From Trichomonas vaginalis G3 (Eukaryota; Parabasalia; Trichomonadida; Trichomonadidae), in assembly GCF_026262505.1 (NCBI RefSeq), contig NC_067208.1, positions 10,301,962 through 10,365,961 of the forward strand: a stretch of DNA of 64,000 bases, written 5' to 3'. Both the position numbers and the translations under genes were made by a program. Shown here in pieces: positions 19,012 to 29,504 of the stretch. How positions within the stretch are numbered: position 1 is the stretch's first letter; every line of letters starts with the position of its first letter. The notes below the pieces were generated by a model that worked only from the letters and a program-made list of their open reading frames with translations, did no database searches and was not told where the DNA came from.

Positions 19012-22000
19012 GAAAATTAAACAAATATTGGAAAAACATCTTGGATATTTCAATGATATGACAAGTAGAACTAATGAGCAGTATAAGAAGCTTCATGATG
19101 ACTTTAATAATGCTTTATTATCTCTTTCTAAAGAATGGAATCCTCCTGACAACTTAAATTGCAAAAATGATTTAAATTTGTTCCAAAAATCATTAAATTT
19201 AGTTAATTTATTGTGTTCTCAACCAGATTTAATTAACGTTTCATTTTTGGATCCATTGGAAATCATCAAATCAACACCTTTGGAAAATTTCATCAGACAA
19301 GCAATGAAAACAATTCTAATAAAAGAAATTTACAAAACCGTCAAAACCGCAATTTCAATTGAATTCCCATCAAAATTGAGACTTTTGAAGCAATCTGTTG
19401 TATTTATAGAGAATTGCATAGTTATGAAAGGAAATTATAACATTAAATCATATGTAGAACATGTTTCTGTTATTCTTGCTTCATCTTTAATTGTTGGATA
19501 TTCTCATGAGACAGAATTATTAAATGTTTCATCAAATTTAGATATGTATTGTCATGCTTATAATATATTATCACTTGCTAGTCCATCAGATGCTATTTGC
19601 GATGCAGAAGTTTTTATTAATTTAATTGATCTTCTAAATTCACAAATAACTTATTCAAATTTACCACATTTGTATTATTACATACAAAGGTTGATTGATA
19701 TGTATAATAATAACAGTGTTTTAAGAGATTTTCAAAAGATGATTTTGTCGAATTCGAAAAATATTTCTGAAATCGATTTCACACCACTTAAAAATCATAT
19801 TCCAACAATTTTACCACAAGAATTCAGTCAGTACATCACTTCCAACCAAAATGAAAGAGATTTAATCTTTAAAACAAAACCTTTTTATGTTTCTCAGAAA
19901 AATTTGAATGAAAACTTTGTTCCAACGAATTTTCCAAAGGAAATTTTCGAGTCTTATTTACCATTGAACAAAGTTGTTTATAAATATTTCCCTAAACCTA
20001 AAGAAGACTTAGAAATTGACGAAAATGTTATAAATGAATTCAGTTATGATGATAATTGTCAGAAAACATTTTCAGTTCACCAGATTTCATCTTTGATTTC
20101 ATTATTCTCGAATACATCGAAACCATTGGATATAAAATTCAGGAAACTCTCAAATATTTCTAATTCGATGATTTCGAATTTTCCTGAATCAATTTATTCA
20201 AAAGGAAAAAGCGGTTATTTGTCAATAACAGTAACTAGTTTTAAATCGAGAAAGAACATTGTTAGTTTGTATTTATATGATATTAGAAAGAAAATGATTG
20301 TTTCGCAGCCATTTTCAATAGGAATTGTTGATTCTTTACCAATTATTTTGAATACAAGTTCATTAACAGCTGTAATTGAGATTTCGGAAAGAAATCCAAA
20401 TGTTGTTTTGATTGCAAGGTTGTTGTCGCAGTTAGATGATGGAGAATTCAAACATACCGCTGTTTCTTCTATCAAAATCTTTAATGAAGGTGGATTTTTG
20501 GAATTCAATCCTTCTTTTCCTGACAGATTCCATTCAATTTCGAACAATTCGTATTTAGACGATAAAAATGTCAATCAATTCATTGACAACATTGCAATTG
20601 ATTTCCAAGAAGTGACAATGACATTGAAAATCAGATTATTATTTGAAAGACCAATAAATTCTGACACTTTTTGGTCGAATAATTGTTTTCCGTTTACTTT
20701 TATACCAAGAATTGATAATAATTTGATCTACAAATATCCGTTAATTATTCTGAAAAATGTCACTTTTCAAAGTGATGTAACAGATGCCAAATATTGTTAT
20801 TTCACTGTAGAAATCATTGATCAAACAAATAGTGATTGTTTGAACCAAAAGAATGAATTACAAAAGAACTTTAAATCTTGTTTGGCAAATTACAGTCAAA
20901 ATATGACATTTCCTGACATTTGTCAGATTTTAGTTACCAAAGACTTTTCTCATTCTGCTGTTTGTAAAATCAGTTTCAGGACAATTGACAAAAAAGGTGT
21001 TGAAAATAACCGTTTATTTACAACATTCAAATTTTTCAATCAGAATGATTTTCTTTTGCAAAACAACGAAATCAAGTTTAGTTTGAATGATGTGAAAAAC
21101 AAATCTTTGGCGTTGTTCCAAGAAACATCATCTTTTGTTAATTTGTCAATTAGTTTTCCATCGAATTTTGTTATTCCAAAAACATTTGTTGATTTTTATC
21201 AATCAAATGGAATCAAAACACCATTTTTCAGAGGAATGTCTCTTTCTCTTTTAGAACCATTATTTATTCCAACAATTTTTGTTTTCTTGAAAACAATTTC
21301 CGAGAAAAATGTCAGAGATTTAGTATTGTTTTTGTCGAATTTCAGTTTAGATTGTTTGGAAAATTTCAATCAATGGTGTTTCGGATGTTTTAATCCAAAT
21401 TATTTATCTATTGATTTCATTTCGAAGTTTTTGAACTTTTATTCGAATTATGTATCAGAATGTAATTCGAAAAATGATTATTTGGAACAGTTAAGATGTA
21501 TCAAATCATTGCCTTATATTTTAGATATCTTGTTGGCATTATTATTGTTTTCAAATGAAGTTTTCAAATTCTACAAAGAAAATTTGGCAAAAATGTGTCA
21601 AGGAATATCAAAAATAATAAGTTTGCTTGCGAGAACGGAATTTAGTAGAATAGCTAATGAAAGATTTTGCAATTTCTTGTTTTATTTGAGTGGAACTTTG
21701 GATGAAGAAAATTTGTCTGAAATAATTTTGACACATTTGAATGCTTTTGATAATCGCTCAATAGAATTGTTTTCAATGACAGCTTTTCCATCATCACAAG
21801 ATCCAGAACAAATTCGTGCTGATTTGTTACCTCTTCCAATTAGATCTTTGTCAATGCTTGGACAATTTAATGTTTTTCATGCTTTTGCAATGTCTCCTTT
21901 TCTTCCAACTGTTGTTGTTACTTTTCCAAAATATAGGCAAATATTTAGTATCTTGTTTTCGAAACTTGATGATGCAATGGCTACAAATAACTTGGAGTTT

Positions 22001-23725
22001 ATTAGACAAGTTTTGCAAATCAATGCAAAATTTATAGAAAATTCTGACAGTTTTTCATCAATTTCTGACATTTCTTCTCAAATTTTCTTCCCTTATTTAG
22101 ATTTTGCCGCAAAACATTGTAGTAATAATAATATTCTTGATGATGCTGAATCTTTAGAGTCATTCATATCTCCTATTTTGTTTTTAATCAAGACTTCTTC
22201 TCTAAGTTTAATTCATCAAACAATTACTGACAAAAATGGAAAAGAAATGGTTGTGAGAAAATTAATTGGCTTGTTATACAAAAAATTCTCAGAAAGTGAA
22301 TTCATTTCACCTTTGTTTTTGGCCGAATTCACAAAGAGATTGATAAGGATTTTCTCTGTAACAATGGATTCAGACAATCCAAACAAAAAAATGTTCAAAG
22401 AAATTGCAGAATCTGTTCATTATTCTCTAGCAAAACTACAACCTTCATTTATTGTCAAACAGTCTGTTTGGCTTTATTGCAAAGTTGTTGATTGTTTCCC
22501 TGATCAATATCAAATGATTTCCACTCTTTTCTCTAATATTCTGCCGATGATTAACAGGAAAATGTATATAACAAGAAATTCTATTTTATCTTTCTTTGTT
22601 CATGTTTTTTATTCTGAATATTTGAGAGTGAAAAACATAGACAAGATTTTCGACATTTTCATGTCAGAATTTTTGTTCAATGCTTACAAATCTCTTGAAT
22701 TCGTTTATTACGAGTTTTTGACTGTTTTGACACTTTTCTTGACATCTTTTCCTGACGAACAATTTGTCAAAATTGCTACAGAAAAACTTTCAAAAACAAA
22801 GAAGATTTATTTAGAAATCTTTGATAGATTATTGAAAGAATATGATCCACTACAAATAACAAAAATATTTCTTGATGTTCATACCAATAATATGATTGTA
22901 TCAATGATGAATTTATGCGGAAATTATTTCTATGAAAATGTATTTTATTTGAATTCGTTTTATGCAAAAATCGAAGAAATTTCTTTATTGAATTCTTATT
23001 TATATATTCTGACAAATGAAGAAATTAAATCAATTGGTGGAAGAGTGTTGCAAAGCCAACAATTTTTTTATGATAAGCAAAGGATTTTTAATCTTTTGAA
23101 TGAAATTTTGGAACTTGTTATCAAGAGTGATTACAAGGTTTGCTCCAAACAAATCTTACAAAATTTGATCAAATTACAAACGAAATTTGAATTAAATCAA
23201 ATTGATTTTGATTTGACAAAAGTGTCAAAACCGTTTTATTATTTTGTTACTTCGAAATCAAATAACAAATATATTGTTGAATCTCATATTCCAACAATGT
23301 CTGAGTTTGCAAGTTTCATGTATTCAAAGACAAACATCGTTTTCATTCCTTCGAAGAAATTTACAAATAAATTCGACAATTTTATATGTCCAGTCACTTT
23401 TATTTGTAAAGACACCTTCGAAAACAAGAATTACGTGTTTAATGTTGTCTCTTCTTTGTTTGGATTCCATGAAGTAAATATCGTTGCTGATAAGAAGAGT
23501 TCAAGAGATATTGACTTTTATTTAGAGAGATTAAGCAACGATAAAAATGATGCAGAATCTACATTATCCATGACAGTTTTGAATCCTAAATTCGCTTCTA
23601 AGGCAATTAAAAGATCTAAAGATTTCGTTGATTCTTCAAAGAAAGCTTTGAAATCAATCAAAAGTTCTAAATCATCAGTCAAAGATGAATGCGAATCTAT
23701 ATTGAAAACTCTTCAAAATCTATAA
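18968..23725 (+). CDS. DOCK-like protein with C2/DHR-1 region
   Basis: A 1585-residue frame, ATG at 18968. Residues about 395-480 (KGKSGYLSITVTSFKS, VSLYLYDIRKKMIVSQPF) resemble the beta-sandwich before DHR-1 in DOCK proteins, and residues about 565-700 (YPLIILKNVTFQSDVTDAK, SHSAVCKISFRTIDKKG) resemble the lipid-binding C2/DHR-1 fold. Then comes a long HEAT-like helical stretch. The distance from the C2 to the end (about 1100 aa) equals that in DOCK180-type Rho-family GEFs, but a clear DHR-2 catalytic block is not visible. It may be a strongly diverged GEF or a DOCK-derived scaffold. The relation to the upstream frame is discussed there. Confidence 0.5.
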   Translation: MQQLNKNSKLKQNCEKIKQILEKHLGYFNDMTSRTNEQYKKLHDDFNNALLSLSKEWNPPDNLNCKNDLNLFQKSLNLVNLLCSQPDLINVSFLDPLEIIKSTPLENFIRQAMKTILIKEIYKTVKTAISIEFPSKLRLLKQSVVFIENCIVMKGNYNIKSYVEHVSVILASSLIVGYSHETELLNVSSNLDMYCHAYNILSLASPSDAICDAEVFINLIDLLNSQITYSNLPHLYYYIQRLIDMYNNNSVLRDFQKMILSNSKNISEIDFTPLKNHIPTILPQEFSQYITSNQNERDLIFKTKPFYVSQKNLNENFVPTNFPKEIFESYLPLNKVVYKYFPKPKEDLEIDENVINEFSYDDNCQKTFSVHQISSLISLFSNTSKPLDIKFRKLSNISNSMISNFPESIYSKGKSGYLSITVTSFKSRKNIVSLYLYDIRKKMIVSQPFSIGIVDSLPIILNTSSLTAVIEISERNPNVVLIARLLSQLDDGEFKHTAVSSIKIFNEGGFLEFNPSFPDRFHSISNNSYLDDKNVNQFIDNIAIDFQEVTMTLKIRLLFERPINSDTFWSNNCFPFTFIPRIDNNLIYKYPLIILKNVTFQSDVTDAKYCYFTVEIIDQTNSDCLNQKNELQKNFKSCLANYSQNMTFPDICQILVTKDFSHSAVCKISFRTIDKKGVENNRLFTTFKFFNQNDFLLQNNEIKFSLNDVKNKSLALFQETSSFVNLSISFPSNFVIPKTFVDFYQSNGIKTPFFRGMSLSLLEPLFIPTIFVFLKTISEKNVRDLVLFLSNFSLDCLENFNQWCFGCFNPNYLSIDFISKFLNFYSNYVSECNSKNDYLEQLRCIKSLPYILDILLALLLFSNEVFKFYKENLAKMCQGISKIISLLARTEFSRIANERFCNFLFYLSGTLDEENLSEIILTHLNAFDNRSIELFSMTAFPSSQDPEQIRADLLPLPIRSLSMLGQFNVFHAFAMSPFLPTVVVTFPKYRQIFSILFSKLDDAMATNNLEFIRQVLQINAKFIENSDSFSSISDISSQIFFPYLDFAAKHCSNNNILDDAESLESFISPILFLIKTSSLSLIHQTITDKNGKEMVVRKLIGLLYKKFSESEFISPLFLAEFTKRLIRIFSVTMDSDNPNKKMFKEIAESVHYSLAKLQPSFIVKQSVWLYCKVVDCFPDQYQMISTLFSNILPMINRKMYITRNSILSFFVHVFYSEYLRVKNIDKIFDIFMSEFLFNAYKSLEFVYYEFLTVLTLFLTSFPDEQFVKIATEKLSKTKKIYLEIFDRLLKEYDPLQITKIFLDVHTNNMIVSMMNLCGNYFYENVFYLNSFYAKIEEISLLNSYLYILTNEEIKSIGGRVLQSQQFFYDKQRIFNLLNEILELVIKSDYKVCSKQILQNLIKLQTKFELNQIDFDLTKVSKPFYYFVTSKSNNKYIVESHIPTMSEFASFMYSKTNIVFIPSKKFTNKFDNFICPVTFICKDTFENKNYVFNVVSSLFGFHEVNIVADKKSSRDIDFYLERLSNDKNDAESTLSMTVLNPKFASKAIKRSKDFVDSSKKALKSIKSSKSSVKDECESILKTLQNL

Positions 23726-23971
23726 ATTTTTGTTTGTATTTAAACTATTTATATCTATGAATAATAAGTATCAATCTTTGGAATAACTTCTCTTACGCCA
23801 TTTTTTACAATACATTTAGCTCATTCATGCACTGACTCGTAGTGAATCAATGTGGGATACACAAAGCAGAAAATATTTATTTTACAGAAGGGTATTTTTT
23901 TTTATTTTGTCCAAGACTAATTACTATAAGGAAATATTCTTCAATAAAGTAAAATCTATTTTTGCCAAAAT

Positions 23972-23978
23972 TCAATTT
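23972..23978 (+). promoter_or_regulatory. Initiator-like TCAATTT motif
   Basis: The same TCAATTT word as before the genes at 2731 and 47631, here 30 bases before the ATG at 24008. Fits a trichomonad TCA-type initiator; short and so only suggestive. Confidence 0.35.
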
Positions 23979-24007
23979 ACAAACGATTATTACTGTCAAA
24001 AATACAA

Positions 24008-25396
24008 ATGTCTTTATATAAAGAGGGAGATGAAAATATTCCGACTTCAAAAGAACTAGATGCCAACAGAAATCCAGTGTTCGACTTTTATGACGAAAAA
24101 TTCGCAGAATTAATCAACGCACAAAATTTTAATAATGTGGATTATTACGATGAAATATCAAAAATTATGTTCAATCTATTTAGCAACATTAAGTCACCCA
24201 TTTTCGAATATGCTCATATGAAAGGACTCACAGATTTTTTAATTACGACAATAAAAACACAACCAGCTCTCGTTTATTCATCATTATACTTGCTAGTTGG
24301 CCTGTGTAATGATCCTGCAGGTAAAATATCTCTACAAATAATATCAGATGAAGATTTTATCGCGTTTTTAGAAAATACACTTCAAGAATACTCAGAAGGC
24401 TCAGATCCATCTTTAGTTTACAAGATCATTGAGTTGTATGGATCAATTTATTACGATTGTTCAGAGAAAAAAATTTTATTTGATCATATCATTGATTTCG
24501 GATTATTAGATTCTGTTATAAGTAATTTCCCTGATGGAACGCCCCAGGTTGTCAGAATGTTAGCCTATTTGATCAAAAACAGATCAGAATGCGGAGATTT
24601 TCTTCAAGCAATTGAATTTGTCATTCCATTCCTCAAAGATGCCTCAAAAATGAGTATTTCATCTATCATAAACCAAATAAGGCAAGAGGCCTCCAAAAAG
24701 CACGAACTTATTGAACAATTACTAACTACAGATTTTTATTCCTTCATTTGCGAAATTGCATCGAAACCAAGCTATTCGTACGAGAAATTAGCAGATACAC
24801 TTACATACCAGATTCTTTGCCAAAATGCTTTGGCTTGTGCAGATTTAATTTGTGTTTCCTTGGAATGCAGCAACAATATAAAATTAGTGATAGATATTGG
24901 CGGATTCATTGATTATTTCATTGATGTTGAAAGACAGGATGAATTTATTGCATTTGCATGCAAAATTTCTGCAATAATTTTGCCAAAAACTTCCTATTTA
25001 CTCCAATTGCTTATTGATAAGAGCTTTATAAAGTATCTACCAAAATGGGTCATTGATGGCTCTTTTAGCCTCAAAAAATACGCAACAGATTTATTATTAT
25101 CTGTTTTTGAGAATACACCAGAAACTAAGGCTCAGCTTGTGTTCGAGAAGATTGTATCACCTGAGGTGGCTCAAGAAATAATATCTGCTTTCGATTCTGA
25201 ACCAAAAATGATCAAAATTTGTAAATATTTCATTCAAGCTGCTTTATTCTTGCAAAGAGAAGCAGTTCTGGATGAACTAAGATGTGAAGAGCTCTGTGAA
25301 TCAGCTCAATCCATTTTGGATGATAGTGAAGAAAAAAGTGAGCAATTCGAAGATCTTCAATTCATTTGTATGACTCTTTTCCCTCAAGAAGAATGA
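24008..25396 (+). CDS. Armadillo/HEAT-like repeat protein
   Basis: A 462-residue all-helical protein starting MSLYKEGDENIPTSK. Helix pairs such as SSLYLLVGLCNDPAGKIS, QVVRMLAYLIKNRSECGDF and LKKYATDLLLSVFENTPE fit ARM/HEAT repeats over almost the full length, with an acidic C-terminal end (LDDSEEKSEQFEDLQ). No signal peptide or membrane segment. It belongs to the same general class as the protein at 11081-12307 and is probably a protein-binding scaffold; no orthologue recognised. Confidence 0.6.
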   Translation: MSLYKEGDENIPTSKELDANRNPVFDFYDEKFAELINAQNFNNVDYYDEISKIMFNLFSNIKSPIFEYAHMKGLTDFLITTIKTQPALVYSSLYLLVGLCNDPAGKISLQIISDEDFIAFLENTLQEYSEGSDPSLVYKIIELYGSIYYDCSEKKILFDHIIDFGLLDSVISNFPDGTPQVVRMLAYLIKNRSECGDFLQAIEFVIPFLKDASKMSISSIINQIRQEASKKHELIEQLLTTDFYSFICEIASKPSYSYEKLADTLTYQILCQNALACADLICVSLECSNNIKLVIDIGGFIDYFIDVERQDEFIAFACKISAIILPKTSYLLQLLIDKSFIKYLPKWVIDGSFSLKKYATDLLLSVFENTPETKAQLVFEKIVSPEVAQEIISAFDSEPKMIKICKYFIQAALFLQREAVLDELRCEELCESAQSILDDSEEKSEQFEDLQFICMTLFPQEE

Positions 25397-26324
25397 ATAG
25401 ATAATATGTAAATATAAATATTATGTTTTATTCAACAAATATTTCTATTTTATTTCAATTTTAATTTGAAAACAAATTTTATCAGAAAATCCAATTGATA
25501 TCGTATAACAGATCTAAAAGTATTGAATTGTCAGATAGAAAGCTTAAAAAATTGTGAGAATTCAAATCATTTCGTTGTTATTGCCAGTTTCCACACTCCA
25601 CCATTAAGTTGAATTCTATTAATTGTTGACATTATCGATGTTTGAACTTCTATTTTCCATATTTCATTATAAATTAAGTTCAATATTAGTTTTATAATGA
25701 ATATTGAGTGACTTCATATAGATTTTTGTTTTCAAAATTGCATGATTTATATATTAATAACGAGTTTTTAATTAAAGTTGTAACAATTTTTTTACACAAA
25801 AGTTACTCTCATTTAATTTTAGTAATAAAAATCATTCAATAACACTAATTCTAGTGTTTTTATTTTTACTGAAATCAATTTTTCCCATAATTTGCTGATT
25901 TAAGATTGAGTCGAAATGAACGAGGTCCATTACATTAACATGAGTGTTGTATAATAATCATTAAAATATTAAAAGCATTCAATTTTTCGCAGAAGCTATC
26001 AAATTGTGTCTTGAATTTAATCAGTTTTCAATTAATACTCTCAAAAATTGCCCACTCTTCGAATCAATATAATTTCATTTTTAATAATTATGATATTAGT
26101 AGTTCTTCCAATCATAAAACAATATTTATAAAATATAATCATACGGTCAATTGAAATAACCGAAATTTTAATTAAACAAAAATTGCTTAAAATACATATC
26201 TAATCATTTTTAAATAAAAGCAATTTTAATCCTCGCCTATAAAAATAATATTCACAAAATTTCAATAGAAACTTTTCAAAAATTAATTGTGGTTCTCTTT
26301 CAAAATTTCTATTCATTTTTACAG
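25397..26324. other. AT-rich gene-free region
   Basis: About 930 bases with no convincing frame on either strand, no tandem repeats and no long palindromes seen. Confidence 0.4.
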
Positions 26325-28276
26325 ATGATATTCTTTTTAACCATCCTAAAGCATCAGGATGAATATATGGATTACTGGAGAGAAGTATATGGCAATAATC
26401 AACCAAATTCCATCAAAGAAAATGAATATGTATTACTCCCAAGTAGATGGACAAGAAATGAAATACAAAATAAGAATATATTAATAAAGAAATGTACATA
26501 CTTATATATTCAAAATGCACCTCCAGTGATATGGGTCAGTCAGAAGTTCTCAATACTTTGATAGTTGACTGTAGCTTTTTTGCATGCTCAACCAACTATG
26601 ATGATTCTAAATATTATGGTGTTATTCAAGTATGGCTTAATCATGGTCAATTCGTGGCCAATAGGATTTGTGCTCAAAACATCACAAAGGGTAGAGAAGG
26701 TTATTTTGCAAATATCAATGTGTAGAAAGAACCTACTACTCACATAGCACAATTTAATCAAACAACAACTATTAACTGTTATTCTGCGGCAGATTATTCT
26801 GATGCAATTTCAATAACTTACGGAATTCAATCAATATCAAATGTCAATTCAACTGGTTGTGTATCAAGGACATCTGCACCAATGATATTCCAAAGATCAA
26901 ATAAAATTCCAAAGGCTAAATTCTGGAATATTGTTAATTGTCAAACCACTAGGGATACACATTTAATTAAATATTTTGCACTCGACGGTAATAGTACTGA
27001 TGTACTTATACAATATTCAAATATTGTTAATAATACTCTTGCAGGAGATTTGCGCTCAATGATAAATTTTATAGATCCAATTATAGGTTCAAACAATCAA
27101 CTAAAATTATTTAACGTTAACATTAATGGTAATAATTTCAAAAATCTCTATTATTCAAGTAGTGGAATTATTCAACCATTACTATTCATCAATTGTTTTA
27201 TCAATCCAAATACATATGCTGTTAGTCAATCAGAATCAAGAGAAGCTGAATTTGAGCCATTTGGTCATGAATTATATTATACAGAAAACTGTCATTATAC
27301 TTTTCCTGAAACACCTTTCCAAACTGCATTTATTACAGCAATAGAAACACCATTTGATACTCCATTCTTAACAGCTTTTCAAACTGCTTATGAAACTGCT
27401 GCAACGACGCCTGCACTAACTCCACTAATTACCCCATTTGATACACCATATGTAACTTTTTATAAAACTCCATTCGAAACTAATTTTATGACTATGCAAA
27501 CAACACCAAATGAAACACCATTTAATACATTCATTCAAACTGTCCATGAAACACCATTTAATACATTCATTCAAACTGCCCATGAAACACCATTTAATAC
27601 TCTCAAAAAAACTTTTCATCAAACACCTTTTAATACATTAATTCAAACTGTTCATGAAACTCCCTATAACACTTTCATACAAACTGTTCATGAAACTCCA
27701 TTTGAATCATTGATTCAAACAGCATATGAAACCCCATTTAATACATTTGTTCAGACTCCAAATGAAACTCCTTTTATTACTTTGGTACCATCAGCTGCAG
27801 GAACACCATTTTTAACACCTTTTAACACTAACGAAGAAACTCCATTCGGAACAATGTTTGAAACAGCATTTGAAACTCCATTTAATACACAGCATACAAC
27901 ACCTGAAGAAACAATGTTTGAAACACCTTATCAAACACAACATACAACCCCTAAGGAAACAATGTTTGAAACTCCATATCAAACGCAACAAATTTCTCCT
28001 CAAGAAACAATGTTTGAAACTCCATTTATAACACCTTTTGTTACACCAACTCTATACAAAACATTCGAAGAAACTCCAATGATAACTCCTTCTGAAACAG
28101 ATTCAAATATCATAATTCCACCAGACAGTAAATCTAATGAATTTGCAATCGAAGATAATGTTGTAAACGAAAACGATAAAAACGGTTTGACAGAAAAAGT
28201 GACACTTTATATGGCAAAAAATAGAGCCTTACTTTTGAGATACTTGAGATTGAAACTGAATCTTATGAGGCGGTGA
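26325..28276 (+). pseudogene. Broken beta-helix/TPxET-repeat surface protein gene
   Basis: Begins ATG 26325 (MIFFLTILKHQDEY), a weak signal-like start. The frame changes near 26535 (APPVIW joins GQSEVLNTLIVDCSFFACS) and has a TAG at 26723-26725; from 26882 it is open for 464 codons. The first third has the Asn/Ile-rich short strands of the beta-helix (pectin-lyase/PMP-like) surface proteins of trichomonads (LKLFNVNINGNNFKN). From about 27300 to 28090 it has some 45 degenerate ETPFNT/QTPFET units. The last codons (LLLRYLRLKLNLMRR) run into the palindrome array, and the expected membrane anchor and tail are found on the far side, at 29250-29504. Probably a cell-surface adhesin-like protein, now inactive. 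Confidence 0.75.
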
Positions 28277-29244
28277 TCTTGAATCACTACCTCATAAGGT
28301 TCAGTTTCATATAAAATTTGTTGCAATTTGTTATTCTTTTGCAATTATTTCTTATAAGATTTTACATCTTTTAGCGGGGAATGTTTGTTATCATGTATAT
28401 ATTATAAATATCTACACGATAACGAACATTCCTCGCTAAATTGCTGAGAAACTTTGAGGAAATGTCGAACAATTTCCTCAAAGTTTCTCAGATTTATATA
28501 GATCACTAGAGTCCCCTAGGCACTGATTCTGGTTCAGTACCTAGGAGGCTCTAGTTCTCTAACGAACTGATAAAATGTTTTTAAATTTTTGGATATTGCT
28601 ACCTGTGAAGCACTGACTTCAAGTCAGTACATCACAGGTAGCAATTACATTGAAAGATGGGAAAACTTTGTCCGAATGTTAAACTATTCGGACAAAGTTT
28701 CTCCCATTTGTAGTGGAGATGGAAGGCTTTGAGGTATATTATATTAATGTATACCCCAAAGCCTTCCATCTCCACTTGAAAGTTCCAAAACTTTGGGTTA
28801 ATAGTTTGCAATTAACCCAAAGTTTTGGAACTTTCTAGAAGGAATTGCAGGGTAAGAGGTACATAGTATGAATATGTACCTCTTACCCTCCAATTCCTTC
28901 CTTAACATAAACAAATTTGGAGTTAATTGTTTGCAATTAACTCCGGGTTTGTTGACCTCCAAATGAAAATGAAAGGGTAAGAGGTATATAGTGACCCTAT
29001 ATGCCTCTTACCCTTTCATTCTCATTAATTATGGGAGAAACTTTGGCCGAATGTTAAATTATTCGACCAAAGTTTCTCCCATTTTTTGAAGGGATTGGAG
29101 GCTATGAGATACTGATGCAATGTCAGTACCTCATGGCCTCCAATTCCATCCTGAAACTGATCAAAGTGGACCTTACATGCATTTGAAATTTGCCATGTAA
29201 GGTCCACTTTTTGAGAGAGAGGATTTGACTGCGTCAAATCCTCT
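28251..29244. repeat. Array of fifteen long palindromes (hairpin array)
   Basis: Back-to-back inverted repeats, each about 27-71 bp with mostly 18-26-bp arms and 4-12-base loops: 28251-28309, 28370-28440, 28444-28491, 28505-28555, 28595-28645, 28657-28707, 28712-28776, 28778-28835, 28838-28900, 28910-28953, 28962-29026, 29031-29082, 29092-29147, 29161-29214 and 29218-29244. Arms pair with few mismatches, for example GAAAGTTCCAAAACTTTGGG with its exact complement at 28816-28835. Two classes alternate from 28657 on: B units (ACTTTG-rich arms, loop GTTAAA or GTTTGC) and A units (GGTA-rich arms, centre GTACCTC). The A+B pair repeats every 121-132 bases. No coding frame runs through. Function unknown; it interrupts the surface-protein gene. 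Confidence 0.95.
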
Positions 29245-29249
29245 TTTTC

Positions 29250-29504
29250 GTTTACGAGAATAACGATACTTTATTCACAATCATTGTTGAAAGAAGATGG
29301 ATTATTGTAGTGATTATTGCTATTATAGTATGTATTGTTCATAATCCAAAGGATAATAGTTCGAGCGATGACGATTCCGAAACAGATAATTATGGAGATC
29401 AATATGATATTAATGGAGCTTACGGCGAAGACGAATTCGCTGAGGATAACTCTGGAGAAACAGTAAGTATATCAGATAATGATATTGAAGATAATTTTGA
29501 ATGA
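29250..29504 (+). pseudogene. Separated membrane anchor and acidic tail of the surface protein
   Basis: An 84-codon frame without its own ATG at the start: VYENNDTLFTIIVERRW, then a membrane helix (IIVVIIAIIVCIV), then an acidic Ser/Asp/Glu tail (SSSDDDSETDNYGDQYDING). Trichomonad beta-helix surface proteins typically end in one membrane helix and a short cytoplasmic tail, and the upstream broken gene lacks exactly this part. The most economical reading is that both were one gene before the palindrome array entered. Confidence 0.6.

Noticed and set aside
28251-29244. CRISPR-like array
   Set aside because: There is no repeated identical unit with unique spacers; each unit is itself a palindrome, and the host is a eukaryote.
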